A stretch of 12,752 bases of DNA, taken from positions 1-12,752 of the forward strand of contig JAHFEM010000010.1 in the NCBI GenBank assembly GCA_023248505.1, given 5' to 3'. Source of the stretch: Nitrospirota bacterium (GTDB lineage Bacteria; Nitrospirota; Nitrospiria; SBBL01; Manganitrophaceae). Each line of letters opens with the position of its first letter. Within the stretch, counting starts at the first letter, position 1. The notes below the pieces were generated by a model. The model was not told where the DNA came from, did not search any database, and was given only the letters and a program-made list of their open reading frames with translations. The translations under genes were made by a program, and so were the position numbers. This document shows, in pieces, positions 6,800 to 12,752 of the stretch.

Positions 6800-7783
6800 A
6801 TGATGAATCATTTATCGACCTGCGTCATTGGAATCGATATGGGGGGCACCTACATCAAAGGGGCGGCCCTCGATCCGAAGGGAAAGATCCTCTCGGAAGG
6901 AAGAATCGAAACGGAGGTGGCCCAAGGACGCGCTCGGGTCCTGGGAAACATGGCCCGGCTTGTGGCCGATCTTCACGAAATGAGCGGGGCCAAATCGCTG
7001 ATCGGCGTCGGCCTGGGGGTTCCCGGCGCGCTCGACTTTAAAGAAGGGAGAATCATTCAATCCCCGAACTTCCCCGGATGGGACGATTTTCCGATTTGCT
7101 CGACGATCGAGAAGGAGGTCGGCGTTCCGGTGATGATCGAAAACGACGCCAATGCGGCGGCGATGGGAGAGCGCTGGGTCGGCGCCGCGCAGGACCTCGA
7201 CCACTTCCTGCTGATCACCCTCGGCACCGGGGTCGGCGGCGGATTGGTTCTCGGTGGTAAACTATGGTACGGCGAGACGGGAAAAGGGGGAGAGGTCGGA
7301 CACATGAAGATCACCCCCGACGGCCCCCGCTGCGGATGCGGCTCCACCGGCTGCCTAGAGGTCTACGCCTCTTCGCCCGCCCTGGTTCGAATGGCGGCAG
7401 AGGAGTGGAACCGAGAGCACAAAAATGCCGACGCGGTGCCGCCGATGCGATGGACGACCTCTTCCGACCTTGCCGACGCGGCGGAGCAACACGACCCGAT
7501 TGCAGAAGCGGTCTTTGAAAAAATGGCGCGTTATCTCGGCGTCGGCATTGCCAATGTGGCAAACTTGCTCGATCTGAATCACTTCATTATTTCGGGAGGG
7601 GTGAGCAATGCATTCCACCTCTTCGAGCGGCCCCTCCGACAGGAGGTGGCCCGTCGCGTCTTCGGAATGACCCCGGAGGAAGCCCTCAAGCGGATTGAGA
7701 TTCGAAGGGCCCTCCTCGGCGAGAGCGCCGGGATGATCGGCGCCGGTCATTTGGCCCTCCTTGCCTCGGAAGGGAAGATCTAA
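6800..7783 (+). CDS. ROK-family sugar kinase, probable glucokinase
   Basis: ATP-dependent hexokinase of the ROK family, most likely phosphorylating glucose to glucose-6-phosphate in the cytoplasm. The 327 residues contain the N-terminal phosphate loop GIDMGGTYIKG (11-21), the catalytic aspartate in E114-N-D116-A-N, the LGTGVGGG loop (141-148), and the ROK zinc site of His168 in GEVGH plus C178-G-C180-G-S-T-G-C185. There is no N-terminal helix-turn-helix, so it is a kinase rather than a ROK repressor. Its ATG directly follows the TAA of the mutase gene and no good Shine-Dalgarno site is visible, so translation is probably coupled. An ATG 3 nt later is an equally possible start. Fructokinase or another hexose specificity cannot be excluded, but glucokinase would link free glucose to the mutase and GlgC next door. 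Confidence 0.92.
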   Translation: MMNHLSTCVIGIDMGGTYIKGAALDPKGKILSEGRIETEVAQGRARVLGNMARLVADLHEMSGAKSLIGVGLGVPGALDFKEGRIIQSPNFPGWDDFPICSTIEKEVGVPVMIENDANAAAMGERWVGAAQDLDHFLLITLGTGVGGGLVLGGKLWYGETGKGGEVGHMKITPDGPRCGCGSTGCLEVYASSPALVRMAAEEWNREHKNADAVPPMRWTTSSDLADAAEQHDPIAEAVFEKMARYLGVGIANVANLLDLNHFIISGGVSNAFHLFERPLRQEVARRVFGMTPEEALKRIEIRRALLGESAGMIGAGHLALLASEGKI

Positions 7784-7819
7784 GCCCGGATCCCTTTTGT
7801 TAAGGATAATCAAAAACGT

Positions 7820-10309
7820 ATGAAACGTTATCTCTGCATTCATGGACATTTTTATCAACCTCCCCGCGAAAATCCGTGGCTGGAGGAGATTGAGATTCAG
7901 GATTCGGCCCATCCCTATCACAACTGGAATGAGCGAATCTTGGCCGAGTGCTACCTTCCGAACACCGCCGCCCGGATCGTTGATCATGAGAATCGTATCC
8001 TCGACATCCTAAACAATTATACGAAGATCAGCTTCAACTTCGGCCCCACCCTTCTCTCCTGGATGGAACGGGCCCATCCGGAAGCTTATCTGAAAATATT
8101 AGAAGCCGATCAGATCAGCGTGCGGGAACGGGGCGGCCACGGCAATGCCATGGCTCAAGCCTATAATCATTTGATTATGCCGCTCGCCTCACGGCGGGAT
8201 AAGGTCACACAGGTCCGGTGGGGCATCGCCGATTTTGAGTCGCGATTCCGGCGAAAACCGGAAGGGATGTGGCTTCCCGAAACGGCGGTCGATCTGGAAT
8301 CGCTTCAGGTCCTTGCAGAGGAAAACATTCGATTTACCATCCTGGCGCCGCATCAGGCCCGTCGGATACGCCGCATCGCTCCCAATGGGAAGAAGGGGGA
8401 AGCCGAGGGGGAGTGGGAAGATGTCAGCGAGATGAAAGTCGATCCGACGCGACCTTACCGATGCTTCCTCTCCGATGGCCTCTTTATCGACCTCTTCTTC
8501 TATGATGGGCCGATCTCGCATTCGGTCGCCTTCGACCGACTCCTCCGAAGCGGCGAAGTCTTCGTCGATCGACTCAAGGGGGGCTTCTCCGATCAACGCA
8601 ACTGGCCGCAGCTCCTCCATATCGCGACCGACGGCGAATCATACGGTCATCATTTTGCCCACGGCGACATGGCGCTCGCCTACACTCTGCAGGAAATCGA
8701 ACGGCAGAAGATCGCCGAGTGGACCAATTACGGCGAGTATCTCTCGAAGAATCCGCCGACCTATGAGGTAGAGATCTCCGAGAAAAGCGCCTGGAGCTGC
8801 TTTCACGGGGTTGAGCGATGGCGGTCGAACTGCGGCTGCCAGTCGGGTGGGAATCCCGACTGGCACCAGCACTGGCGCCAGCCGTTGCGCGAGGGATTCG
8901 ATGCGCTGAAACGCTCGCTCGATCTCCTCTTTGAAACAAAGGGAAAGAAGTGGCTCAACGATCCCTGGCTCGCCCGGGATAGTTACATCAGCCTCATCAG
9001 GAAGCGGGAGGAAAATCGGCTGACCTGGGAGGAAGCCGAGAGTTTCTTCTCCCAGCATCAGACCCGAACGCTCGATCTGCTGGAACGGGGGCAGGTCATC
9101 AAGCTGTTGGAGATGCAGCGGAATGCCTTGCTGATGTTTACCAGTTGCGCCTGGTTTTTCGATGATATCTCCGGTCTGGAGGCGACACAGAACCTCAAAT
9201 ACGCCGGCCGGGCGATTCAGTTGGCGAAAGAGCTTGAACCAATGGGAGTGGGGGGAAAGATCGAAGATCTTCTCCTAACACGGCTGAGAGAGGCAAAAAG
9301 CAATCTGCCCGAATTCGGGGATGGGGCTTCGATCTACCAGAAATTCGTCAAGGCCTCGATCGTCGATGCAGAACGAATCATTGCCCATTACGCAATCGCC
9401 TCTCTTTTTGAGAAAACCCCGAGCAGCGACCCGCTTTATAGCTATCGGATCGAGCTGCAAGATTATCGGCGGGTCACAGATGGAACGGTGACCCTGGCGA
9501 TTGCAAGGGTTCTTGTGACTTCAAAAATTACCCTCGACAATGAAGGAGCGATCTTCGGGGTTCTTCATTTCGGTGGCCATGACTTCCACTGCTCGGTCGG
9601 CGGAATGTTTGGCGTGGAAAGTTATGAGCGGATGAAATCGGATCTCATCGAAAAGTTCTACCATCAGTCTCAAGCAGATGTGATACGCGGGCTCTATCAT
9701 TCCCTGGGTGAAAAGGCCTTCAGCCTGAAGGACCTCTTGATCGAACCGAGAAGAAAGATTCTCGCCCATGTCACCGGTTCTCTTTTTTGTCGTTACGAGA
9801 ATCTCTGGCGTCAGATTTATCTCGATCACCAACGACTCATGTTCTACCTAAACTCGACCCTGGCAAAGATTCCGAAATCATATCTCGTAGCGGCGGATCA
9901 GGTGCTCAACAACGATTTAAAAGAGGAGATCGCACTCCTTTCACAGCCACCGATCTTCGACAAAATTATCCAGATCCTTGATGAAGCGAAGCGGTGGGGA
10001 ATCGACATCGAAGTGGATGAAATCGAGCAGCGCCTGCAGGGCCTTTTGAAAGCGCAGCTCCAGCATTTGGTCGAGACTGAGTCGCGCGATGCTGTAGATC
10101 AAACCCATTACCTCCTGGATATTGCCGATCGGGCTCATCTTGAGATGAACCTCTGGGAAGCCCAGAATCTCTTCCATCAGTTCATTCAACGATGGAAAAT
10201 CCTTCGCGCTGAAGAGCCATCCACCGATCGGTCATACGAGGAATCGATCGCCAGACTGGCGGGCAGGCTCTCTTACCATTGGAACGAGAAAACGGAAAGG
10301 CTCGATTAA
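7820..10309 (+). CDS. Glycoside hydrolase family 57 protein with C-terminal DUF3536
   Basis: Large cytoplasmic protein (829 residues, no signal peptide) of the GH57 alpha-glucan-active family. Family members include amylopullulanases, 4-alpha-glucanotransferases and branching enzymes. The N-terminal catalytic barrel shows region 1 HGHFYQPPRENPW (8-20), region 2 GGHGNAMAQAYNHLIMPL (105-122), region 3 EGMWLPET with candidate nucleophile Glu154, and region 4 HIATDGESYGHHF (267-279) with candidate acid/base Asp271. A Trp/Cys-rich patch (W325-S-C to C338-G-C340) lies in the middle. The C-terminal ~300 residues (about 500-800) match the length and placement of DUF3536, a domain of unknown function found with GH57. 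The gene begins 37 bp after the ROK kinase, with AGGA 13 nt before the ATG, longer than ideal. Its activity cannot be fixed by sequence; the context suggests glycogen or maltodextrin. The stop codon overlaps that of a convergent 59-residue ORF by 3 bp. Confidence 0.88.
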   Translation: MKRYLCIHGHFYQPPRENPWLEEIEIQDSAHPYHNWNERILAECYLPNTAARIVDHENRILDILNNYTKISFNFGPTLLSWMERAHPEAYLKILEADQISVRERGGHGNAMAQAYNHLIMPLASRRDKVTQVRWGIADFESRFRRKPEGMWLPETAVDLESLQVLAEENIRFTILAPHQARRIRRIAPNGKKGEAEGEWEDVSEMKVDPTRPYRCFLSDGLFIDLFFYDGPISHSVAFDRLLRSGEVFVDRLKGGFSDQRNWPQLLHIATDGESYGHHFAHGDMALAYTLQEIERQKIAEWTNYGEYLSKNPPTYEVEISEKSAWSCFHGVERWRSNCGCQSGGNPDWHQHWRQPLREGFDALKRSLDLLFETKGKKWLNDPWLARDSYISLIRKREENRLTWEEAESFFSQHQTRTLDLLERGQVIKLLEMQRNALLMFTSCAWFFDDISGLEATQNLKYAGRAIQLAKELEPMGVGGKIEDLLLTRLREAKSNLPEFGDGASIYQKFVKASIVDAERIIAHYAIASLFEKTPSSDPLYSYRIELQDYRRVTDGTVTLAIARVLVTSKITLDNEGAIFGVLHFGGHDFHCSVGGMFGVESYERMKSDLIEKFYHQSQADVIRGLYHSLGEKAFSLKDLLIEPRRKILAHVTGSLFCRYENLWRQIYLDHQRLMFYLNSTLAKIPKSYLVAADQVLNNDLKEEIALLSQPPIFDKIIQILDEAKRWGIDIEVDEIEQRLQGLLKAQLQHLVETESRDAVDQTHYLLDIADRAHLEMNLWEAQNLFHQFIQRWKILRAEEPSTDRSYEESIARLAGRLSYHWNEKTERLD

Positions 10310-10485
10310 ACACGTCGCTTATAGCTTCGCCCAACTCTCCCGGCAGCTGCGATCTCCAAGTATTTCTTTATCCGGAACGGCTCGTTTAGGAACAAAAGGC
10401 GAAGCTCAGTCCAAATTGTTCGAGGCCAGGTGAAAGGCAAGCCGATCATTGGAAACGCCGCAGAATTACAACCCAAGTAATCCAT
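10306..10485 (-). CDS. Small protein of unknown function, 59 residues
   Basis: Not recognised. The frame opens with M-D-Y-L-G-C-N-S-A-A and ends in a very basic tail, VGRSYKRRV. Two tryptophans (W20, W25) lie in a hydrophobic N-terminal half (F11-P-M-I-G-L-P-F-T-W) that is followed by an amphipathic, Arg/Lys-rich second half. The evidence for a gene is a good Shine-Dalgarno site, GGGAGGG, about 6 nt before the ATG at 10483-10485, and an AT-rich stretch upstream (TATTAT and TATAGT as possible -10 boxes). The stop at 10306-10308 overlaps the GH57 stop codon in convergent orientation. The ribosome binding site lies inside a potential hairpin (10486-10512). It could be a chance ORF or a gene remnant; without homologues the call stays tentative. 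Confidence 0.42.
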   Translation of the reverse strand: MDYLGCNSAAFPMIGLPFTWPRTIWTELRLLFLNEPFRIKKYLEIAAAGRVGRSYKRRV

Positions 10486-10512
10486 AGGCGACCCTCCCGG
10501 CAGGAACCGCCT
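10486..10512 (-). promoter_or_regulatory. Hairpin enclosing the ribosome binding site of the 59-residue ORF
   Basis: In the minus-strand transcript AGGCG and CGCCT (plus-strand 10508-10512 and 10486-10490) can form a 5-bp stem, with an inner 3-bp CCT/AGG stem. The Shine-Dalgarno GGGAGGG falls within the inner stem-loop, and the outer arm ends directly against the ATG. This would hide the start site when folded. Confidence 0.4.
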
Positions 10513-10719
10513 CCCACTATAATAATTAGTTTAAAAATGGGGATGGAAAAACGCTGGGCATATGTCCGGAATTGACTCTGACGGATTATATGATCTCTTT
10601 GAAACGACTTCCATTAATGTCAACCTATGTGGCAAGAAACTTCCTCCTCACCCAAAACTCATATAACATACTGAATTTATGGGCCTATTAAAACAAAACC
10701 CGCTATTCATTTTCATCTC

Positions 10720-10749
10720 TTGACAATAATAATCCCAAGCGAGTATGAT
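10720..10749 (+). promoter_or_regulatory. sigma70-type promoter of the exported repeat protein gene
   Basis: A perfect -35 TTGACA (10720-10725) and -10 TATGAT (10744-10749, 5 of 6) are separated by 18 bp in an AT-rich setting. Transcription would begin near 10756, giving a leader of about 87 nt. This leader contains CGAGT (10780-10784) against ACTCG (10795-10799), extended by AAA/TTT around a TAG loop with one bulged C. Confidence 0.7.
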
Positions 10750-10842
10750 AAAGCTAGTATCACCTTATCTTTATTATATCGAGTCAAATAGTTTACTCGT
10801 GGACCTCCTCATCGCACTAGATTTCTTATCGGGAGGTGAATC

Positions 10843-11193
10843 ATGAGACTCATAAGCACAAGAATCATTGCTGTTCTAACCCTTCTTTTTTTAATAATAT
10901 TCTCCATGCCAGCTCATTCTGAAACGGAAGGGATAAAACAGGAAGAACTCGGAAGGGCAATTCAGCAGGCCGCTCTCCTCAAACAACACGGCAGCTCTAC
11001 CGGTTCCGCTCAGGAGAAGCTGGGGAAAGCCATCCAGGAAGCCGCTCTGGTTTCAAATCGAGTGACCGCCCAGAACAGCGAGCTTCAAGAACAATTGGGA
11101 CGGCAAATACAAGACGCAGCGGTCCTTCAGTATGCTCAGGGCCGCACGCAGGAGAGAATCGGAGAGACACTCTTGCAAATGGCAAGGTCATAA
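10843..11193 (+). CDS. Small exported protein with four QExLGxxIQxAA repeats
   Basis: Family not recognised. The 116 residues begin with a Sec-type signal peptide: basic MRLISTR, a hydrophobic core at 8-20, and a probable cut after A24-H-S (SMPAHS-ET). The mature ~90 residues are four copies of one motif: Q33-E-E-L-G-R-A-I-Q-Q-A-A, Q57-E-K-L-G-K-A-I-Q-E-A-A, Q82-E-Q-L-G-R-Q-I-Q-D-A-A, and a degenerate Q103-E-R-I-G-E-T-L-L-Q-M-A. Spacing is 24, 25 and 21 residues. Each copy is an amphipathic helix joined by polar Ser/Thr/Asn-rich linkers. Codons for the conserved residues differ between copies (Leu CTC/CTG/TTG, Ile ATT/ATC/ATA), so the repeats are old and kept at the protein level. The ATG has GGGAGG about 7 nt upstream and a strong promoter at 10720-10749. 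The protein should lie in the periplasm; it has no lipobox. Its role is unknown. Confidence 0.85.
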   Translation: MRLISTRIIAVLTLLFLIIFSMPAHSETEGIKQEELGRAIQQAALLKQHGSSTGSAQEKLGKAIQEAALVSNRVTAQNSELQEQLGRQIQDAAVLQYAQGRTQERIGETLLQMARS

Positions 11194-11219
11194 GGGGCTG
11201 GCAGGAGATAGAACCCTTA
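11191..11219 (+). other. Short inverted repeat after the repeat-protein gene
   Basis: TAAGGG (11191-11196, beginning with the stop codon) pairs with CCCTTA (11214-11219) over a 17-nt loop. There is no T tract, so it is not a clear terminator. The next small gene starts 13 bp later and may be on the same transcript. Confidence 0.3.
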
Positions 11220-11231
11220 CATGGGGCTTGA

Positions 11232-11471
11232 ATGGCGCTGAAAAAGAAAAAGGTCGGAACACTTTCAAAAAAAGCGGTGGTTACCAAAAAGAAGAAAGTT
11301 GCCGCTAAAAGACCCGTATTAAAAAAATCACTCCTCCAGAAGGAAGAACCTCCTGAAGGATCTGATCTTTACGAACGGGCACGGTGGAAAAAAGAGCGCC
11401 GTGAATACTGGAGGAATCGATTCAGGAAGATCATCGCCAACATTTCCTCCGATTCCAAGCCGAAGAAATAG
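11232..11471 (+). CDS. Small lysine-rich basic protein, 79 residues
   Basis: Not assigned to a family. Residues 1-37 contain 14 lysines and one arginine in KKKK-type blocks separated by Ala/Val, resembling the tails of bacterial histone-H1-like proteins. A short acidic break follows (EEPPEGSD, 38-45). Then comes a charged, aromatic stretch of alternating Arg/Lys/Glu with Tyr and Trp (YERARWKKERREYWRNRFRK, 47-66), probably helical. The ATG has GGGG 5 nt upstream. It begins 38 bp after the exported repeat protein, and its stop codon abuts the stop codon of the convergent fabH. The composition suggests nucleic-acid or polyanion binding, but that is inference from charge alone. It is cytoplasmic, as no signal peptide is present. 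Confidence 0.65.
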   Translation: MALKKKKVGTLSKKAVVTKKKKVAAKRPVLKKSLLQKEEPPEGSDLYERARWKKERREYWRNRFRKIIANISSDSKPKK

Positions 11472-12437
11472 TCACCATTCGATCAGTGCTGTTCCCCACG
11501 TTAATCCTCCACCAAACGCGCAGAGGACGACTCGGCTCTCCGGCTTTATCCGCCCCGTTTTAATTGCCTCATCCAATGCAATCGGAAGCGATGAGGACGA
11601 TGTATTACCATAACGGGGAATGGTTACGAGACTCTTGCTCGGAGGGATGTTGGCCCTCTCAAGGACAGCCTCCAAAATCCTCAAATTGGCTTGGTGGAAG
11701 ATAAAGAAATCGACTTCGGAGAGACGCACCTCTTTGTCAAGGGAGGAGAGTGCCTCGTGCATCCGTTTCACCGCCATTCGGAAAAGCCCCTTTCCTTCCA
11801 TTCTCATGTAATTTAACCCGCCGTTCAGTGTGTCGGAGGTCGTCGGATGGCGTGAGCCCCCCGCCGGAAGACAAATCAAGCGGTGACGGCTTCCGTCCGC
11901 ATGAATGCGGATCGATTGGATTCCCCTTTCTCCCTCCCCCAGCACAACGGCAGCGGCACCATCTCCAAATAGAATTGCGGTGGAGGGGTCTTTGGGATTA
12001 ATGAAGGGAGACTTCACCTCTGCCGCAATCAGCAAGACTTTTTTCGCCATTCCGTTCCGAATAAACTGGTCTCCCACGGAGAGAGCATACAAGAATCCGG
12101 TACAGGAAGCATTCAGATCCAACGCCGGGATTGAGCGGGTCGAAAGGGCCTTCTGAACCAAACAGGCCGTCGAAGGAAAAGACATATCGGGAGAAGTTGT
12201 TGAGACAAGAATAAGGTCGATTGCGTCTGAGGGGAGGTCGGCCGATTCAAGGGCGCCTCGCGCCGCCTCCACGGCCAAGGAAGAGGTGGTCTCTCCTGCT
12301 TCAACCCAGTGTCGCCTCTGAATCCCGGTTCTCTTCTCGATCACGCCGTCGCTCAGACCGAGCCGCCTCGCCAATTCCTCATTGGTGACGACGCGTTTCG
12401 GGAGAGCAATTCCGGTTCCGAGAATCTGGGATGGCAT
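11472..12437 (-). CDS. fabH: 3-oxoacyl-[ACP] synthase III (beta-ketoacyl-ACP synthase III)
   Basis: Condenses acetyl-CoA (or another short acyl-CoA) with malonyl-ACP to begin type II fatty-acid synthesis. From the ATG at 12435-12437 the protein is 321 residues, a normal FabH length. The start M-PSQILGTGIALPKRVVTN is canonical. The catalytic triad is complete: Cys112 in N109-A-S-C112-T-G-F, His248 in FHQAN, and Asn278 in YGNTS. Other landmarks are EKRTGIQRR (34-42), FGDGAAAVVLG (157-167) and the C-terminal FGGGLTWG (308-315). The open frame continues 87 codons further upstream, but that part runs through the promoter and does not resemble FabH. No Shine-Dalgarno site precedes the ATG; a consensus promoter sits 9 nt away. 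The gene stands alone rather than in a fab cluster, so it may serve secondary lipid or starter-unit needs, although the sequence is that of an ordinary FabH. Confidence 0.94.
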   Translation of the reverse strand: MPSQILGTGIALPKRVVTNEELARRLGLSDGVIEKRTGIQRRHWVEAGETTSSLAVEAARGALESADLPSDAIDLILVSTTSPDMSFPSTACLVQKALSTRSIPALDLNASCTGFLYALSVGDQFIRNGMAKKVLLIAAEVKSPFINPKDPSTAILFGDGAAAVVLGEGERGIQSIRIHADGSRHRLICLPAGGSRHPTTSDTLNGGLNYMRMEGKGLFRMAVKRMHEALSSLDKEVRLSEVDFFIFHQANLRILEAVLERANIPPSKSLVTIPRYGNTSSSSLPIALDEAIKTGRIKPESRVVLCAFGGGLTWGTALIEW

Positions 12438-12446
12438 AGGGGATGA

Positions 12447-12476
12447 ATTATAGGAACTCTCCGCCATCCCTGTCAA
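12447..12476 (-). promoter_or_regulatory. fabH: Consensus sigma70 promoter immediately upstream of fabH
   Basis: On the minus strand TTGACA (12471-12476) and TATAAT (12447-12452) both match consensus at all six positions, with an 18-bp spacer. Only 9 nt separate the -10 box from the ATG at 12437, so transcription should begin at or within a few bases of the start codon. There is no room for a Shine-Dalgarno site. Confidence 0.8.
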
Positions 12477-12551
12477 TCGAAATGACCCTTGCGCTTTCCC
12501 CGGATATTTGTTATTTATTACGTCATTATTTCTGAATTCGGATATCGAACA

Positions 12552-12752
12552 ATGCCATTTCGCGAGAGACCCTCTCTCCAGAACGTAGGAATTTTTCTTG
12601 TTTTTTTTCTCCTTGTCGGCTGCGCAGGATCGGGAGAGAAGTCCGAGCTGCTCTCGCTCCTCGGCGTGGATGAGAAAATTGTTGATAACTCCGATCAAGG
12701 CGTAGAGAAAACCTATGACGCGCTCACGCTGCTGAAGCGGGGCGAAGCGAAT
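12552..12752 (+). CDS. Lipoprotein, N-terminal part, runs off the window
   Basis: The frame is open from the ATG at 12552 to the window end, 67 codons. The first 24 residues form a lipoprotein signal peptide: MPFRER, a hydrophobic core V12-G-I-F-L-V-F-F-L, and the lipobox L21-V-G-C24. Cys24 would be lipidated. Residues after it (A-G-S) carry no inner-membrane retention aspartate, so outer-membrane anchoring is expected. The visible mature part ends with V-E-K-T-Y-D-A-L-T-L-L-K-R-G-E-A-N, which looks like the first helix of a tetratricopeptide repeat, as in TPR lipoproteins of the BamD type. That assignment is weak with so little sequence. It is divergent from fabH, starting 114 bp from its ATG. 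Only a weak GGA lies upstream as a ribosome binding site. Confidence 0.75.
   Translation, partial: MPFRERPSLQNVGIFLVFFLLVGCAGSGEKSELLSLLGVDEKIVDNSDQGVEKTYDALTLLKRGEAN

Larger units (their letters stand above)
10486..10842. other. AT-rich intergenic region
   Basis: This 357-bp stretch is visibly richer in A and T than the coding regions before it. It contains the 59-residue ORF's start region, a consensus promoter for the exported repeat protein (10720-10749) and a small hairpin in that gene's leader (10780-10799). The 34-codon frame at 10562-10666 has no ribosome binding site and is not called. No RNA gene, insertion-sequence end or attachment site was seen. Confidence 0.6.

Noticed and set aside
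10562..10666. 34-codon plus-strand ORF in the AT-rich gap
   Set aside because: No ribosome binding site and no recognisable feature; this length is expected by chance.
10310..10842. Riboswitch, tRNA or insertion-sequence remnant
   Set aside because: No conserved riboswitch core, cloverleaf or terminal inverted repeats could be identified by eye.
12438..12698. 87-residue N-terminal extension of FabH
   Set aside because: It runs through a consensus promoter and the divergent lipoprotein start and does not look like FabH; the family start coincides with the ATG at 12437.

Overview
The window is a chromosomal segment of a GC-rich, Gram-negative bacterium with ordinary central-metabolism genes and one AT-richer accessory stretch. 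A lipoprotein with a lipobox, a Sec-type signal peptide, strong Shine-Dalgarno sites and sigma70-like promoters all point to a diderm bacterium. The gene content (three-gene pyruvate dehydrogenase, a glycogen block containing a GH57/DUF3536 protein) and the style of the proteins suggest Nitrospirota or a relative. That placement is inference from memory of such proteins and is not proven by the sequence.

Layout. (1) Positions 1-289 hold about 3.3 copies of an exactly 76-bp tandem repeat with strong hairpin potential, ending 16 bp from the end of the E2 gene. (2) Positions 290-3692, minus strand: a pyruvate dehydrogenase operon in the order E1-alpha, E1-beta, E2 (pdhA-pdhB-pdhC). It is driven by an extended -10 promoter at 3801-3829 and carries an unusual G/C-rich hairpin between pdhA and pdhB. 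The E3 subunit is not in the window. (3) Positions 3693-4092: divergent regulatory region. (4) Positions 4093-10309, plus strand: a glycogen/glucan block of glgC, a phosphohexomutase, a ROK-family sugar kinase and a GH57/DUF3536 glucan-active protein. The first three connect free glucose to ADP-glucose (glucose to glucose-6-P to glucose-1-P to ADP-glucose). The fourth probably acts on the polymer. (5) Positions 10306-11471: an AT-richer stretch with three small genes of unknown function. They are a 59-residue minus-strand ORF that overlaps the GH57 stop codon, an exported 116-residue protein made of four copies of a Q-E-x-L-G-x-x-I-Q-x-A-A heptad-like motif, and a lysine-rich 79-residue protein. 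(6) Positions 11472-12437, minus strand: fabH, with a consensus TTGACA-18-TATAAT promoter only 9 nt from its start codon, so the mRNA is probably leaderless or nearly so. (7) Positions 12552-12752: the start of a lipoprotein gene that runs off the window.

The most interesting items are the 76-bp hairpin repeat array, the small exported repeat protein with its lysine-rich neighbour, the 59-residue ORF whose ribosome binding site sits in a hairpin, and the near-leaderless fabH. No tRNA, rRNA, CRISPR array, insertion sequence or phage gene was seen.
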